64,000 nt of DNA from Planctomycetota bacterium (lineage in GTDB: Bacteria; Planctomycetota; UBA1135; GCA-002686595): contig JADJLZ010000004.1 in the NCBI GenBank assembly GCA_016709875.1, positions 1 through 64,000 on the forward strand. Reading direction: 5' to 3'. Positions 19,487 to 30,233 of this stretch are shown piece after piece; the stretch's first letter is position 1, and each line of letters begins with the position of its first letter. The position numbers were made by a program, and so were the translations under genes. Under the pieces are notes generated by a model that was not told the DNA's origin, did not search any database, and saw only the letters and a list, made by a program, of their open reading frames with translations.

Positions 19487-22400
19487 ATGACGAATCCCAC
19501 GACGAGTTCAGCTACCCAGTCCGCCTCCGCCCCCGTGCAGACCCTCGAACTCGGCCTGCCGGGCTTCGATTTCCTCGACCTGCACCGGCCCGAGCGTCTC
19601 GCGGACCTGACCGCGGCCTTCTTCGCCGAGGTGGCCCAGTCCGATCCCGAGCTCGCCGCGCGCTGGCAACGCCACGCAAGCGGCGCCGAGACGCTCGAGG
19701 GGCCCGCGGAGTCGCAGCTGCTGATCGAGCTCGCGCGCGAGCAGTCGCACTTCCTCGCGCGGCTCTTCAAGCTCGAGGCGTACCAGGCCGAGCGCAAGGA
19801 CGTGCTCGTGAAGCGCCAGCTCGTGTACCGCTTCCGCGACGCCTTCGTGAAGAAGCACGTGCGCGCCGCCAAGCTCGCCGACGGCCAGAGCGCGGCCGCG
19901 GTCTGCGAACGCGCCCAGGCGCTGCTCGAGCGCCTGCCGGGCATCCCGGGCGTCGATCTCGACGAGGAGGAGCGCTACGCCGCGCGCGTGTGGAACCTGC
20001 TCGAGCGCGCCGGCGACGCGGCCGCCCCGGTGCTGCCGGGCGAGCAGCACAGCGTGGCGCAGACGCTCGAGCTGCTCGCGCTCGATTTCAAGCTGCGGCG
20101 CGAGGCCAATGATCCCTCGCTCGTGGGCTGGCGTTCGCTGCGCGAGACCAAAGCGGTGGACTTCGAGAAGGGCCTGGTCGAGTACGTGCGCCCGCTGGCC
20201 GACCTGCCCGAGGCGATCGAGGGCGACCCGCGCCACTTCCGCCTGCGCGACGGATTCAAGCTCACCGACGCGCGCGGGACGCTGGGCGAGGTGCTGAGCC
20301 AGCTCGATCAGTGCGTCTTCTGTCACGAGCGCGAGAAGGACAGTTGCTCGCGCGGGATGATCGACAAGAAGACCAAGGAGCGCGCGAAGAACCCGCTGGG
20401 CGTGAGCCTCGACGGCTGCCCGCTCGACGAGCGCATCTCCGAGATGCACTTGCTCATGGCGCAGGGCGACCCGATCGGCGCGCTCTCGCTCGTCATGCTC
20501 GACAATCCGATGTGCCCGGGCACGGGCCACCGGATCTGCAACGACTGCATGAAGGCCTGCATCTACCAGAAGACCGAACCGGTCAACATCCCGCAGGTCG
20601 AGACCAACGTGCTCACGGACGTGCTCAACTTCCCGCACGGGCCGGAGATCTACCTGCTGCTCACGCGCTGGAATCCGCTGCGCCGCAATCGACCGCACGC
20701 GCTGCCCTACAACGGCATCAACGTGCTCGTGGTCGGCATGGGCCCCGCCGGCTACACGCTGGCGCACTACCTGTGCCAGGAGGGCTTCGGCGTCGTCGGC
20801 GTCGACGGCCTGAAGATCGAGCCGTTGCCCGGAAAATGGGCGGGCAGTGCCGGCGAGGGCCTGGCCCCCGAGGCGCTCGCGGCCTGGAACTCGATCACCG
20901 GCGCGCTCGACGAGCGTGTGTTGGCCGGCTTCGGCGGCGTGTCGGAGTACGGCATCACCGTGCGTTGGGACAAGAACTTCCTCACGCTGCCCTACCTCTC
21001 GCTGGTGCGGCGCGAAAACTTCCAGGTGCACGGCGGGACGCGTTTTGGCGGCAACGTGGATCTCGAGGAGGTCTGGAAGCTCGGCTTCGACCATGTGGCG
21101 ATCGCGACCGGCGCGGGCAAGCCGACGATCGTCGAGATGAAGAACAACCTCTCGCGCGGCATCCGCAAGGCGAGCGACTTCCTCATGGCGCTGCAGTTGA
21201 CGGGCGCCTTCAAGAAGCGACTCGCTCGCCTGCCTGCAGCTGCGCTTGCCGGTCGTCGTGATCGGCGGCGGCTTGACGGGCATCGACACCGCGACCGAGG
21301 CGATGGCCTACTATCCGCTGCAGGTCGAGAAGATGTCGGCGCGCTACGCCGTGCTTTGCCGGCAGTTCGGGGCAGCCGTGATCCGGCGCTTCTTCAACGA
21401 AGAGGAACTCGAGACACTCGACGAGTTCGTCGTGCACGGCCGCGCGGTCGCCGAAGAGCGCGGACGGGCGGAGCGCGAGGGCGGCGAACCGAATCTGCTC
21501 GGTCTGGTGCGTGCCTGGGGTGGCGTGCGCCTGGTCTACCGCAAGTCGCTCGTGGACGCGCCGGCCTACCGCGCGAACCACGAGGAGGTCGTGAAGGCGC
21601 TCGAGGAGGGCATCACGATCGTCGAGAACATGGCGCCGCTCGAGGCGAAGCTCGACAAGTACGGCGCGGTGCGTGCGCTGCTGTTCGAACGACAGCGCCG
21701 CGACGAGGCCGGCAAGTGGCACGCGACCGGCGAACACGTCGAGATGGCCGCGCGCAGCGTGCTCGTCGCCGCCGGGACCTCGCCCAACACGATCTACGAA
21801 CGCGAGAAGCCCGGCACCTTCCAACTCGACGAGAAGCACTCTTTCTTCCAGGTCTTCCGGCGCGAGAACGGCGCCAGTGTGCCGCTCAAGCGCGGCAGGG
21901 ACGCGCAGGGGGCGGGCTTCCTCACGAGCTACGACGACGGCCAGCACGCGGTCACGGTCTACGGCGACAACCACGCGGCCTATGCGGGCAACGTCGTCAA
22001 GGCGATGGCTTCGGCGCGCGACGGCTTCACCAAGGTCCTCGAGCTCTTCCGCGAGCGCATCGAGCGCACGAAGGTCGACGCGGCCTCGGTCGCGGAGCGC
22101 CGCACGGCCTGGAAGAAGCTCGTCAGCAAGCTCGACTACGAGTTCAAGGCGGTCGTGCACGAGGTGCGACGCCTGACGCCGACGATCACGGAGGTCGTGG
22201 TGCACGCGCCCGCCGCGGCGCGCCGTTTCGAGCCGGGCCAGTTCTACCGGCTGCAGAATTTCGAGACCAGCGCGCTGCTCGCGGGCGGGACGCGCTTCGC
22301 TCTCGAGGGCATCGCGCTCACCGGCGCGTGGACGGATCCCGAGCGCGGCCTGCTTTCGATGATCGTGCTCGAGATGGGCGTGAGCTCGCGCCTCGTCGCG

Positions 22401-23135
22401 CTGCTGCAGCCGGGCGAGCGCGTCGTCGTGATGGGCCCGACCGGCACGCCGACCGAGATTCCCAAGAAGGAGCGCGTGATCCTCTGCGGCGGGGGACTGG
22501 GCAACGCCGTGCTCTTCTCCATCGGCAGCGCACTGCGCGAGAACGGCAACGAGGTGGTCTACTTCGCGGCTTTCCGCCGCGGCGAGGACCTCTTCAAGCG
22601 CGAAGAGATCGAGGCTGCCGCCGACGTGGTGGTCTGGTCGACCGACGCGGGCAGCGACATCGAACCCGACAAGCGCCGGCCCTACGACCGGCACTTCAAG
22701 GGCAACGTGGTGCAGTCGATGCTGGCCTACGCGCGCGAGGAGCTCGGCGAGCCGAAGATCCGCACCGAGGACTGCTCGCGCCTGGTCTGCATCGGCTCCG
22801 ATCGCATGATGAACGCCGTGCGGCTCGCTCGCACCGGCGTGCTGCAACCGCACCTGCGCGCCGAGCACGTGGCGATCGGTTCGATCAACTCGCCGATGCA
22901 GTGCATGATGAAGGAGATTTGCGCCCAGTGCCTGTGCAAGCACGTCGATCCCGCGACGGGCAAGGAAGCCACGCCGGTGTTCAGCTGCTTCAACCAGGAC
23001 CAGGAGCTGGACCGGGTCGATTTCGACAACCTGAACCAGCGCTTGCGGGTCAACTCGGTGCAGGAGAAGCTCTCCAACCTGTGGCTCGATCACCTGGTGC
23101 ACCGGGAGAACCTCCCGCTCTGGACGACGCTCTGA
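19487..23135 (+). CDS. Giant GltD-like / PyrK-like flavo-iron-sulfur oxidoreductase (single frameshift)
   Basis: About 1,216 codons, open apart from one extra base near 21219. There FKK(R) continues in the other frame as DSLACLQLRLPVVVIGGG, which is the expected family sequence. Order: a helical N-terminal region (1-280); a GltD-like Cys-rich iron-sulfur region with CVFCHEREKDSC and NPMCPGTGHRICNDCMKAC; FAD dinucleotide fold LVVGMGPAGY; a second fold VVVIGGGLTGIDTA; then a ferredoxin-reductase/PyrK-like half with EPGQFYRLQNFE for FAD, ILCGGGLGNAVLF for NAD(P), and a terminal Cys cluster CMMKEICAQCLC...C for a 2Fe-2S centre. It probably moves electrons between NAD(P)H, flavins and Fe-S centres. 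The start is ATG 19487. The P450 overlaps its end, suggesting a joint role. Confidence 0.85.
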
Positions 23136-24457
23136 AAGCCCCCGCCGGGCTTCCGCCCGGCCCGCGCTCGCCCTGGCTCGCCACGCTGCACATGCTGCGC
23201 GATCCCTACGCCTTCCACGCGCGCTGCGTGGAACGCTATGGGGATCCGTACACCGTGCGCTCCTTCAACGGACCGGTGGTGTGCACCGGCAAGCCCGAGA
23301 ACATCCGTGCGATCTTCGCCGCCGATCCGGCCTGCTTCGGGCCCTGGGCGAGCCGCGCGCTGCTGCCGATGCTCGGCCAGGGCTCGGTGATCCAATTGCG
23401 CGGGGAAGAGCACCGCCGCGAGCGCGCGCTGCTCGGCCCGCACTTCGGAGGGGCGCGCATGCGCGCCTTCACCGAGGCGATGCACAGCGCCGCGCGCGCG
23501 CAATTGCACAGGCTCGAGCCCGGCCGCGAGTTCCGCGCCGCCGAGCTCGCCCAGGCGATCTCGCTCGAGGTGATCATCCGCGCCGTGATGGGTTGCCAGG
23601 AGCCGCGCGAGATCGACGCACTGCGCGCAGGGATCCAGCGCTTCGTCGGCTGCGCGAATCCGCTGATGCTCTTCGCGCCGGCGCTGCAGCGCGCCCCGTT
23701 CGGGCTGGGACCCTGGGCGCGCTTCCTGGCTGCGCGGCGCGCATTCGACGAGCAGCTGCTGGCGCACATCGCGCGCCGTCGCGCGGAACTGGAGCGCGGC
23801 GCCGAACCGAGCGACATCCTCGGCGCGATGCTGGCTTCGCGCTACGAGGACGGTTCGCCCATGCAGGATGGCCACGTGCGCGACGAGCTCGTCACGCTGC
23901 TCTTCGCCGGCCACGAGACGACCGCGCTCGCGATCGCCTGGGCGCTGTACTGGATCCACCGCGAGCCGGGCGTGCGCGAGCGCGTGCGCGCACAACTCGC
24001 CGCCGCGCCGGACGATCCCTCGCACGCCGGCTACCTCGAAGCGGCCTGCCAGGAGAGCTTGCGCCTGCATCCGATCGTCCCCGACGCGCCGCGCTACGTC
24101 GCGCGCGAGCTCGAGCTCTTCGGCGTGCGCCTGCCCGTCGGCGCGGGCGTGACCTGGGTGAGTTCGCTCGCGCACATGGATCCGGTGCTTTTTTCCGAAC
24201 CCGAGCGCTTCCGCCCGGAGCGCTTCCGCGAGCGCAGCTTCAAGCCCTGGGAATTCCTGCCCTTCGGCGGCGGAGCGCGGCGCTGCCTGGGCTCGGCCTT
24301 CGCCCTGCACGAAATGCGCGAGGTACTCGCGCTCCTGCTGCAGGAGTGCGACCTCGAGCTGCTCGACGACCGGCCGCTGCGCGCGCGCCGGCGCAGCGTG
24401 ACGATGGGCCCCGAAGGGGGCGTGCGCATGCGCCTTGCCTCCCGGCGAGCGGGCTGA
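23081..24457 (+). CDS. Cytochrome P450
   Basis: About 458 residues from GTG 23081. The I-helix oxygen-binding motif LFAGHETTAL, the K-helix ESLR, the PERF region (FRPERFRE) and the heme loop PFGGGARRCLG with ligand Cys402 are all present, so it should be a functional monooxygenase. The N-terminus has the proline-rich LPPGPRSPW hinge but no long membrane anchor, as in bacterial class I P450s. No ATG lies before 23192, which would cut the family N-terminus, so a GTG overlapping the upstream flavoprotein by 55 bp is preferred; CTG/GTG choice remains uncertain. Coupling to that flavo-Fe-S protein hints at its redox partner. Substrate unknown. Confidence 0.92.
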   Translation: MARSPGAPGEPPALDDALKAPAGLPPGPRSPWLATLHMLRDPYAFHARCVERYGDPYTVRSFNGPVVCTGKPENIRAIFAADPACFGPWASRALLPMLGQGSVIQLRGEEHRRERALLGPHFGGARMRAFTEAMHSAARAQLHRLEPGREFRAAELAQAISLEVIIRAVMGCQEPREIDALRAGIQRFVGCANPLMLFAPALQRAPFGLGPWARFLAARRAFDEQLLAHIARRRAELERGAEPSDILGAMLASRYEDGSPMQDGHVRDELVTLLFAGHETTALAIAWALYWIHREPGVRERVRAQLAAAPDDPSHAGYLEAACQESLRLHPIVPDAPRYVARELELFGVRLPVGAGVTWVSSLAHMDPVLFSEPERFRPERFRERSFKPWEFLPFGGGARRCLGSAFALHEMREVLALLLQECDLELLDDRPLRARRRSVTMGPEGGVRMRLASRRAG

Positions 24458-24559
24458 AGATTCTTCCATCGACGCGGGCCACGCCGTGCTCGATCGCCCG
24501 AGCGCTGTGTCCTCAAGTTGCGCGGGTCCGCACTGCCGATAGCGGGAGCAGTTCCTCGC

Positions 24560-26881
24560 ATGACCCTCCCCGGGAGCACTCCCCTCGAGGGCGAACCGTC
24601 CCCGCGCAACGACTGGTGGCGCAGCCGGTTTCCCTCCATATCGATCGGCCTGCTTGGCTCACTCGCCGCGCTGGTAGCGTTCCTGCACATCCACGAGTCG
24701 GAGGCCGACAGCGATTCGCTGCGCTTCCAGCGGCTCGCGGAGCGCGTGGCCTCGAGGGTGACGGAGATCACGCGACGCTACGAATACGGCCTCAAGGGCG
24801 GGCGCGGGCTGTACGCTGCGGCGGGCCACGTCTCGGCGCACGAGTGGCAGCGCTACGTCGCCTCGCACGGTCTGGCCTCGGAGTTCCCCGGTGCGCTGGG
24901 CTTCGGCGTGATCCAGCGCGTTCCGCGCTCCGAATTGCAACGCTTCACCGACGACATGCGTGCGCAGGGTCTCTCCGAGTACCGCGTGAACACCACGGGC
25001 GACGCGCCCGAGGTCCTGCCGGTCACGTACATCGAGCCGCTCGAGCGCAACATCGGCGCGCTCGGGCAGGACATCGCGCTGCGCCCCGAGGAGCGCGAAG
25101 CCGCGCAGCTCGCGATGCTCTCCGGACGCCCGACGCTCTCGGCCCCGATCCGCCACCTGCAGGAGGGCGACCAATGGGGCTTCATGTACTTCGTCCCCTG
25201 CTATGCGCAGGACGCGCCGATCAGCACCGAGGAAGAGCGGCGCCAGGCGCTGGTGTGCTGGATCTACGCCCCGATCGTGATCGACCGGCTGCTGGCGGGC
25301 ATCGCGACGCGCCTGGAGTACCAGGTCGACTTCGAGATCTTCGACGAGGACTGGTCGGAAGCGCGTACACCGCTCTTCGACTGGGACGGAGACCTGCAGG
25401 GCGGCGCGCCGGTCTACGCGCTCGAACGGCGCCCGGACCGGCGCTTCCTCTCGACACGCCAGCTCGAGGTGGGCCAGCGCCACTGGACGCTGTGCGTCAG
25501 CACCTTGCCCGCCTTCAGCGCGCACACGCAGGAGTGGATGCCCTGGTTCGTGCTCGAGGGCGGCGTGCTGGCGAGCCTGCTGTTGTCGCTCTTCGTGCGC
25601 TGGCAGAACACGCAGCGCACGCGCGCCGAAGAGCTCGTCACGGCCCGCACGCGCGAGCTGCGCGAGCAGAACCGCTCGCTGGAAGCGGCGCGTGCGAGCG
25701 CCGACGCCGCCACGCGTGCCAAGAGCGAGTTCCTGGCCAACATGAGCCACGAGATCCGCACTCCGATGACGGCCATCCTGGGCTTCGCGGAGCTGATGCG
25801 CGACCCGCGCTGCACGAGTCGCGAGCGCGGCGAGTACCTGAGCACGATCCACAGCAACGGCAACCACCTGCTCTCGCTGATCAACGACATCCTCGACCTC
25901 TCGAAGATCGAGGCCGGCCAGATGACGGTCGAGCGCATTCCCTGCTCCCCGGTGAAGATCGTCGACGAGGTTGCCGAACTGCTCGCGCAGCGCGCGCGCT
26001 CCAAGGACGTGCAGTTGCGCCTGCTCTGGCCCGACCTCGTGCCCGAGTCGATCCAGACCGACCCCGTTCGCGCGCGGCAGGTGCTCGTCAACCTCGTCAG
26101 CAACGCGCTGAAGTTCACCGAGCGTGGCGAGGTGCGCATCGAGTCGAGCTTCGAGGAGAGCAAGACCGAGGGCAGCTTCTGGGTCTGCCGCGTGCACGAC
26201 ACGGGTATCGGGATGGACGAGCGCCAGCTCGACCAGGTCTTCGAGCCCTTCACGCAGGCCGACAGTTCGACCACGCGCAAGTTCGGCGGCTCGGGACTGG
26301 GTCTGCCGATCTCGCGCCGGCTCGCGGAGCTCCTGGGAGGCGAACTGCGCGCCCACTGCGTGCTCGGCAAGGGCTGCACCTTCGAGGCGCGCATCTCCAC
26401 CGGCTCGCTCGAGGGCGTCGCGCGCGTCGCGGTGGCCGAACGCGAGGCGCAGGAACGAACACCGGCCGCGCTGCCCTCGCCGCGCCTGTGTGGTCGCGTG
26501 CTGGTGGTCGAGGACGGAGCGGACAACCGCACGCTCGTGAAGCAGCACCTCGAGCGCGCCGGCCTTTCGTGCAGCTTCGCCTGCAATGGTCGCGAAGCGC
26601 TGGAGGCGGTGGCTGCCTCCGAGCGCGAGGGGAAGCCCTTCGAACTGATCGTGATGGACATGCTGATGCCCCAGATGGACGGGTACGAGGCGACGATCGA
26701 GTTGCGTCGCCGCGGCTCGACGCTGCCGATCCTCGCGCTCTCGGCGAACGTGATGAGCGGCGACCGCGAGCGTTGCCTGCGCGCCGGGTGCGACGAGTAC
26801 GCCGGCAAGCCCATCGACAGCCGTGCCCTGTGCGAACTCTGCGCGAGCCTGATCGGCCGACACCACGCTCCCGCGAGCTAG
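24560..26881 (+). CDS. CHASE-domain hybrid histidine kinase with receiver
   Basis: 773 residues. A first membrane helix (about 28-47, ISIGLLGSLAALVAFLHI) is followed by a periplasmic CHASE sensor (Y-E-Y-G-L-K-G-G-R-G-L-Y-A, then GFGVIQRVP) and a second helix (about 330-352). After a short coiled coil come the HisKA dimer helix with MSHEIRTP (His397) and the HATPase with N box NLVSNALKF, DTGIGM and GGSGLGLPIS. The C-terminal receiver has phosphoacceptor Asp700 in VMDMLMPQMDG and Lys in AGKPI. It should be an extracellular-signal sensor relaying phosphate internally; no partner phosphotransfer protein or output regulator is adjacent. Start 24560 was chosen for its position before the first helix. 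Confidence 0.94.
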   Translation: MTLPGSTPLEGEPSPRNDWWRSRFPSISIGLLGSLAALVAFLHIHESEADSDSLRFQRLAERVASRVTEITRRYEYGLKGGRGLYAAAGHVSAHEWQRYVASHGLASEFPGALGFGVIQRVPRSELQRFTDDMRAQGLSEYRVNTTGDAPEVLPVTYIEPLERNIGALGQDIALRPEEREAAQLAMLSGRPTLSAPIRHLQEGDQWGFMYFVPCYAQDAPISTEEERRQALVCWIYAPIVIDRLLAGIATRLEYQVDFEIFDEDWSEARTPLFDWDGDLQGGAPVYALERRPDRRFLSTRQLEVGQRHWTLCVSTLPAFSAHTQEWMPWFVLEGGVLASLLLSLFVRWQNTQRTRAEELVTARTRELREQNRSLEAARASADAATRAKSEFLANMSHEIRTPMTAILGFAELMRDPRCTSRERGEYLSTIHSNGNHLLSLINDILDLSKIEAGQMTVERIPCSPVKIVDEVAELLAQRARSKDVQLRLLWPDLVPESIQTDPVRARQVLVNLVSNALKFTERGEVRIESSFEESKTEGSFWVCRVHDTGIGMDERQLDQVFEPFTQADSSTTRKFGGSGLGLPISRRLAELLGGELRAHCVLGKGCTFEARISTGSLEGVARVAVAEREAQERTPAALPSPRLCGRVLVVEDGADNRTLVKQHLERAGLSCSFACNGREALEAVAASEREGKPFELIVMDMLMPQMDGYEATIELRRRGSTLPILALSANVMSGDRERCLRAGCDEYAGKPIDSRALCELCASLIGRHHAPAS

Positions 26882-26910
26882 AGCCGCACGTTTGGTAGCG
26901 TGTGCGCCCT

Positions 26911-29900
26911 ATGCGCCGCCCCCAACGCCTGCTGCCGCTGGTTTTCGCCCTCGCTCCCGCACTGCACGCCGATGAGTCCAAGTGGGATGTCAACGCGCCG
27001 CCCGGTCCTTCGACGAAGGCCGCGATCGACGCGCGCGATGGCACCTGGCTCTCGCTCGACCTCTCGCCCGACGGCAAGCAGATCGCGTTCGACTTCCTGG
27101 GCGACATCTACGTGCTGCCGATCGAAGGCGGAGAGGCGCGCGCGATCGCCAGCGGCGTCGCTTGGCAGATGCAGCCGCGCTACTCGCCGGACGGCAAGCA
27201 CATCGCGTTCACCTCGGACGCCGCCGGCGGCGACAACATCTGGGTCATGGATCGCGACGGCTCGAACGCGCACGCGGTCACGAGCGAGACCTTCCGCCTG
27301 CTCAACAGCCCGTGCTGGTCGCCCGACGGCATGTGGATCGCCGCGCGCAAGCACTTCAGCAGCCGGCGCTCGATCGGCTCGGGCGAGATCTGGCTCTACC
27401 ACACGAGTGGTGGCGACGGCCTGCAGATGACGGTCAAGGCGAGCGAGCAGAAGGACCTCGGCGAGCCGGTCTTCTCGCCCGATGGCCGCTACGTCTACTT
27501 CAGCTACGACAGCACGCCGGGCGCGAGCTTCGAGTACAGCAAGGATTCGAACGGCCAGATCTACGCCATCGACCGGCTCGACCGCACGACCGGCGAGCGC
27601 ATCAACATCGTCAGCGGCCCGGGCGGCGCGTGCCGGCCGGTACCCTCGCACGACGGCAAGCGCCTCGCGTTCGTGCGCCGCGTGCGCTTCCAGACCGAGC
27701 TCCTCGTGATGGACCTCGCCTCGGGCGAGGCCCACGCTGTGTACAGCCCGCTCGAGCGCGACATGCAGGAGACCTGGGCGATCCACGGCGTGTACCCGAA
27801 CTTCGCCTGGACTCCGAAGGACGACGGGATCGTCTTCTATGCCAAGGGCAAGCTGCACAAGCTCGACCTTGCGACGCAGCAGGCGAGCGAGATCCCGTTC
27901 CACGTGCACGACGAGCGCGCGATCACGCAGGCCGTGCGCTTCCCGATCGAGGTCGCGCCCGAGAAGTTCCAGGTCAAGGCGCTGCGCAACGTCGTCGTTT
28001 CGCCCAAGGGTGATCGCGTCGTGTACCAGGCGTTGAGGACGATCTTCGTGCGCGGTCTTCCCAATGGGGAACCCAAGCGGCCGACGCTTCCGACAGCGCA
28101 CTTCGAGTTCGAGCCCTCTCTCAGCCGCGACGGCCGCTGGATCGTGTACACGGACTGGGACGACGTGGAGCTCGGTTCGATTCGCGTGGTCCCGGTCGAA
28201 GGTGGCGAGTCACGCATCGTGACGAAGGAGCCCGGCCACTACTTCGAGCCCGTCTTCACTCCCGACGGCCAGCAGATCGTCTACCGCAAGGGCGGCGGCG
28301 GCGGCCTCGTCTCGCCGCTGTGGTCGCGCGATCCGGGCATCTACCGCATCCCGGTCGAGGGCGGAGAGCCGAAGCTGATCACGAAGAAGGGCCACTCGCC
28401 GCAGTTCGGCGCGCAGTCCGACCGCGTCTACCTGACGAGTGAGGACGAGCAGCCGGAGAGCGACCACCGCACGCTCTGGAGCCTGAACCTGGACGGCACG
28501 CAGGAGCACACGCACCTCTCCAGCGACTGGGCCACGAGCTTCGCGCTCTCGCCCGATGGCAAGTGGGTCGCGTTCAGCGAGCGCTTCAACGCCTACATCG
28601 CGCCTTTCGAGCCGACGGGCCGCGAAGTCGCGCTTTCCCCGAAGACCAAGGCGCTGCCGGTCGCGCGCGCCAGCCGTGACGCGGGCGAAAACCTGCAGTT
28701 CTCGGGTGATTCGACGCGCCTGTACTGGTCGCTCGGACCGGAGCTCTTCGAGCGCGAGTTGAAGGACGCCTTCGCCTTCCTCGACGGCGCCCCCGAAAAA
28801 CTGCCCGAGCCCCCCTCGAGCGGGCGCAACATCTCCTTCACCTTCGACACCAAGCTCACCAAGCCCGACGGACTCGTCGCGCTCGTCGGCGGCCGCGTGA
28901 TCACCATGCAGGGCGACGAGGTGATCGAGGACGGCACGATCCTCGTCGAAGGCAACCGCATCCAGGCCGTCGGCAAGCGCGCGGAGGTCGGCGTGCCCGC
29001 CGGGGCGCGCATCGTCGACTGCGCCGGGCTGACGCTGATGCCGGGCATGATCGACGTGCACGCGCACGGCGCGCAGTCAGCGGGCCCGATCACGCCGCAG
29101 CGCAACTGGATCGACTACGCCAACCTGGCTTTCGGCGTGACCACCATCCACGACCCCTCGAACGACACCAACTCGATCTTCGCCGCCAGCGAGTGCGCCA
29201 AGGCGGGCTACATCCTCGCGCCGCGCATCTTCTCGACCGGCACGATCCTCTACGGCGCGACGGGCGACTTCAAGGCGGAGATCGAGACGCTCGACGACGC
29301 GCTCTCGCACCTGCGGCGCTTGAAGGCCGTGGGGGCCTTCTCGGTCAAGAGCTACAACCAGCCGCGCCGCGACCAGCGCCAGAAGATCATCGCCGCCGCG
29401 CGCGAACTCGAGATGATGGTCGTGCCCGAGGGCGGCTCGCTGCTCGAGCACAACCTCACGATGGTCGTCGACGGCCATACGGGCGTCGAGCACTCGCTGC
29501 CCGTCGACCACGTCTACTCCGATGTCGCGCAGCTCTGGGGCCAGAGCAAGACCGGCTACACGCCGACCTTGATCGTCGGCTACGGCGGCATCTGGGGCGA
29601 GAACTACATGTACCAGCATTTCGACGTCTGGAAGAACGAGCACCTCTTGCACTTCGTGCCGCGCAACGTGGTCGATCCGCGCTCGCGCCGCCGCGTGATG
29701 GCGCCCGACGAGGACGAGAACATCCTGCGCAGTGCCAGCATCGTGAAGAGCCTCGTCGACGCGGGCGCGCAGGCCCAGCTCGGTGCGCACGGACAGCTCG
29801 CGGGCCTGGGGGCGCACTGGGAGCTGTGGCTCCTGAAGCAGAGCGGGATCACCAACCTGCAGGCGCTGCGCTGCGCGACGCTCTTCGGTGCGCGCTACCT

Positions 29901-30156
29901 AGGTTTGGACCGCGACATCGGTTCGCTGGAGAAGGGCAAGCTCGCGGACATCGACATCCTCGAGCAGAACCCGCTCGACGACATCCACAACAGCCAGACG
30001 CTGCGTTTCACGATGCTGAACGGCGTGCTCTACGACTCGGCCACGATGGCGCGCGTCGGCGCGGACGGCGAGGCTCCGACTTTCTACTTCGACAAGCTGC
30101 AGGACGCGCTCCCGAACTACGTCAACGGCGCGAGCTGCGCGGGCTGCGCTCGCTGA
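26911..30156 (+). CDS. Exported amidohydrolase with N-terminal TolB/WD40-like propeller
   Basis: 1,081 residues. A signal peptide (MRRPQRLLPLVFALAPALHA) precedes about 600 residues of TolB/PD40 propeller blades with the mark LSPDGKQIAFDFLGDIYVLP and repeats such as YSPDGKHIAFTSD and FSPDGRYVYFS. From about 650 an amidohydrolase domain starts (VALVGGRVITMQGDEV). It has the metal-binding pair H-A-H (His717, His719), a later conserved His region (GVEHSLPVDH) and the closing LGLDRDIGSLEKGKLADIDIL. This architecture is known in bacteria as a TolB-amidohydrolase fusion; the substrate is not established. It may cleave cyclic amides or peptides in the periplasm. Confidence 0.92.
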   Translation: MRRPQRLLPLVFALAPALHADESKWDVNAPPGPSTKAAIDARDGTWLSLDLSPDGKQIAFDFLGDIYVLPIEGGEARAIASGVAWQMQPRYSPDGKHIAFTSDAAGGDNIWVMDRDGSNAHAVTSETFRLLNSPCWSPDGMWIAARKHFSSRRSIGSGEIWLYHTSGGDGLQMTVKASEQKDLGEPVFSPDGRYVYFSYDSTPGASFEYSKDSNGQIYAIDRLDRTTGERINIVSGPGGACRPVPSHDGKRLAFVRRVRFQTELLVMDLASGEAHAVYSPLERDMQETWAIHGVYPNFAWTPKDDGIVFYAKGKLHKLDLATQQASEIPFHVHDERAITQAVRFPIEVAPEKFQVKALRNVVVSPKGDRVVYQALRTIFVRGLPNGEPKRPTLPTAHFEFEPSLSRDGRWIVYTDWDDVELGSIRVVPVEGGESRIVTKEPGHYFEPVFTPDGQQIVYRKGGGGGLVSPLWSRDPGIYRIPVEGGEPKLITKKGHSPQFGAQSDRVYLTSEDEQPESDHRTLWSLNLDGTQEHTHLSSDWATSFALSPDGKWVAFSERFNAYIAPFEPTGREVALSPKTKALPVARASRDAGENLQFSGDSTRLYWSLGPELFERELKDAFAFLDGAPEKLPEPPSSGRNISFTFDTKLTKPDGLVALVGGRVITMQGDEVIEDGTILVEGNRIQAVGKRAEVGVPAGARIVDCAGLTLMPGMIDVHAHGAQSAGPITPQRNWIDYANLAFGVTTIHDPSNDTNSIFAASECAKAGYILAPRIFSTGTILYGATGDFKAEIETLDDALSHLRRLKAVGAFSVKSYNQPRRDQRQKIIAAARELEMMVVPEGGSLLEHNLTMVVDGHTGVEHSLPVDHVYSDVAQLWGQSKTGYTPTLIVGYGGIWGENYMYQHFDVWKNEHLLHFVPRNVVDPRSRRRVMAPDEDENILRSASIVKSLVDAGAQAQLGAHGQLAGLGAHWELWLLKQSGITNLQALRCATLFGARYLGLDRDIGSLEKGKLADIDILEQNPLDDIHNSQTLRFTMLNGVLYDSATMARVGADGEAPTFYFDKLQDALPNYVNGASCAGCAR

Positions 30157-30233
30157 ACGCACGCCAAAGCTGCCACTTCCTGCGTATCGTCCGCGCCGCG
30201 CAGGCGTAGGATGGTGTTGCTGGAGGTGCAGCC

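Noticed and set aside
21210..23102. 630-codon minus-strand open frame over the flavoprotein
   Set aside because: The plus-strand frame carries FAD, NAD and Fe-S motifs; the antisense one has none.
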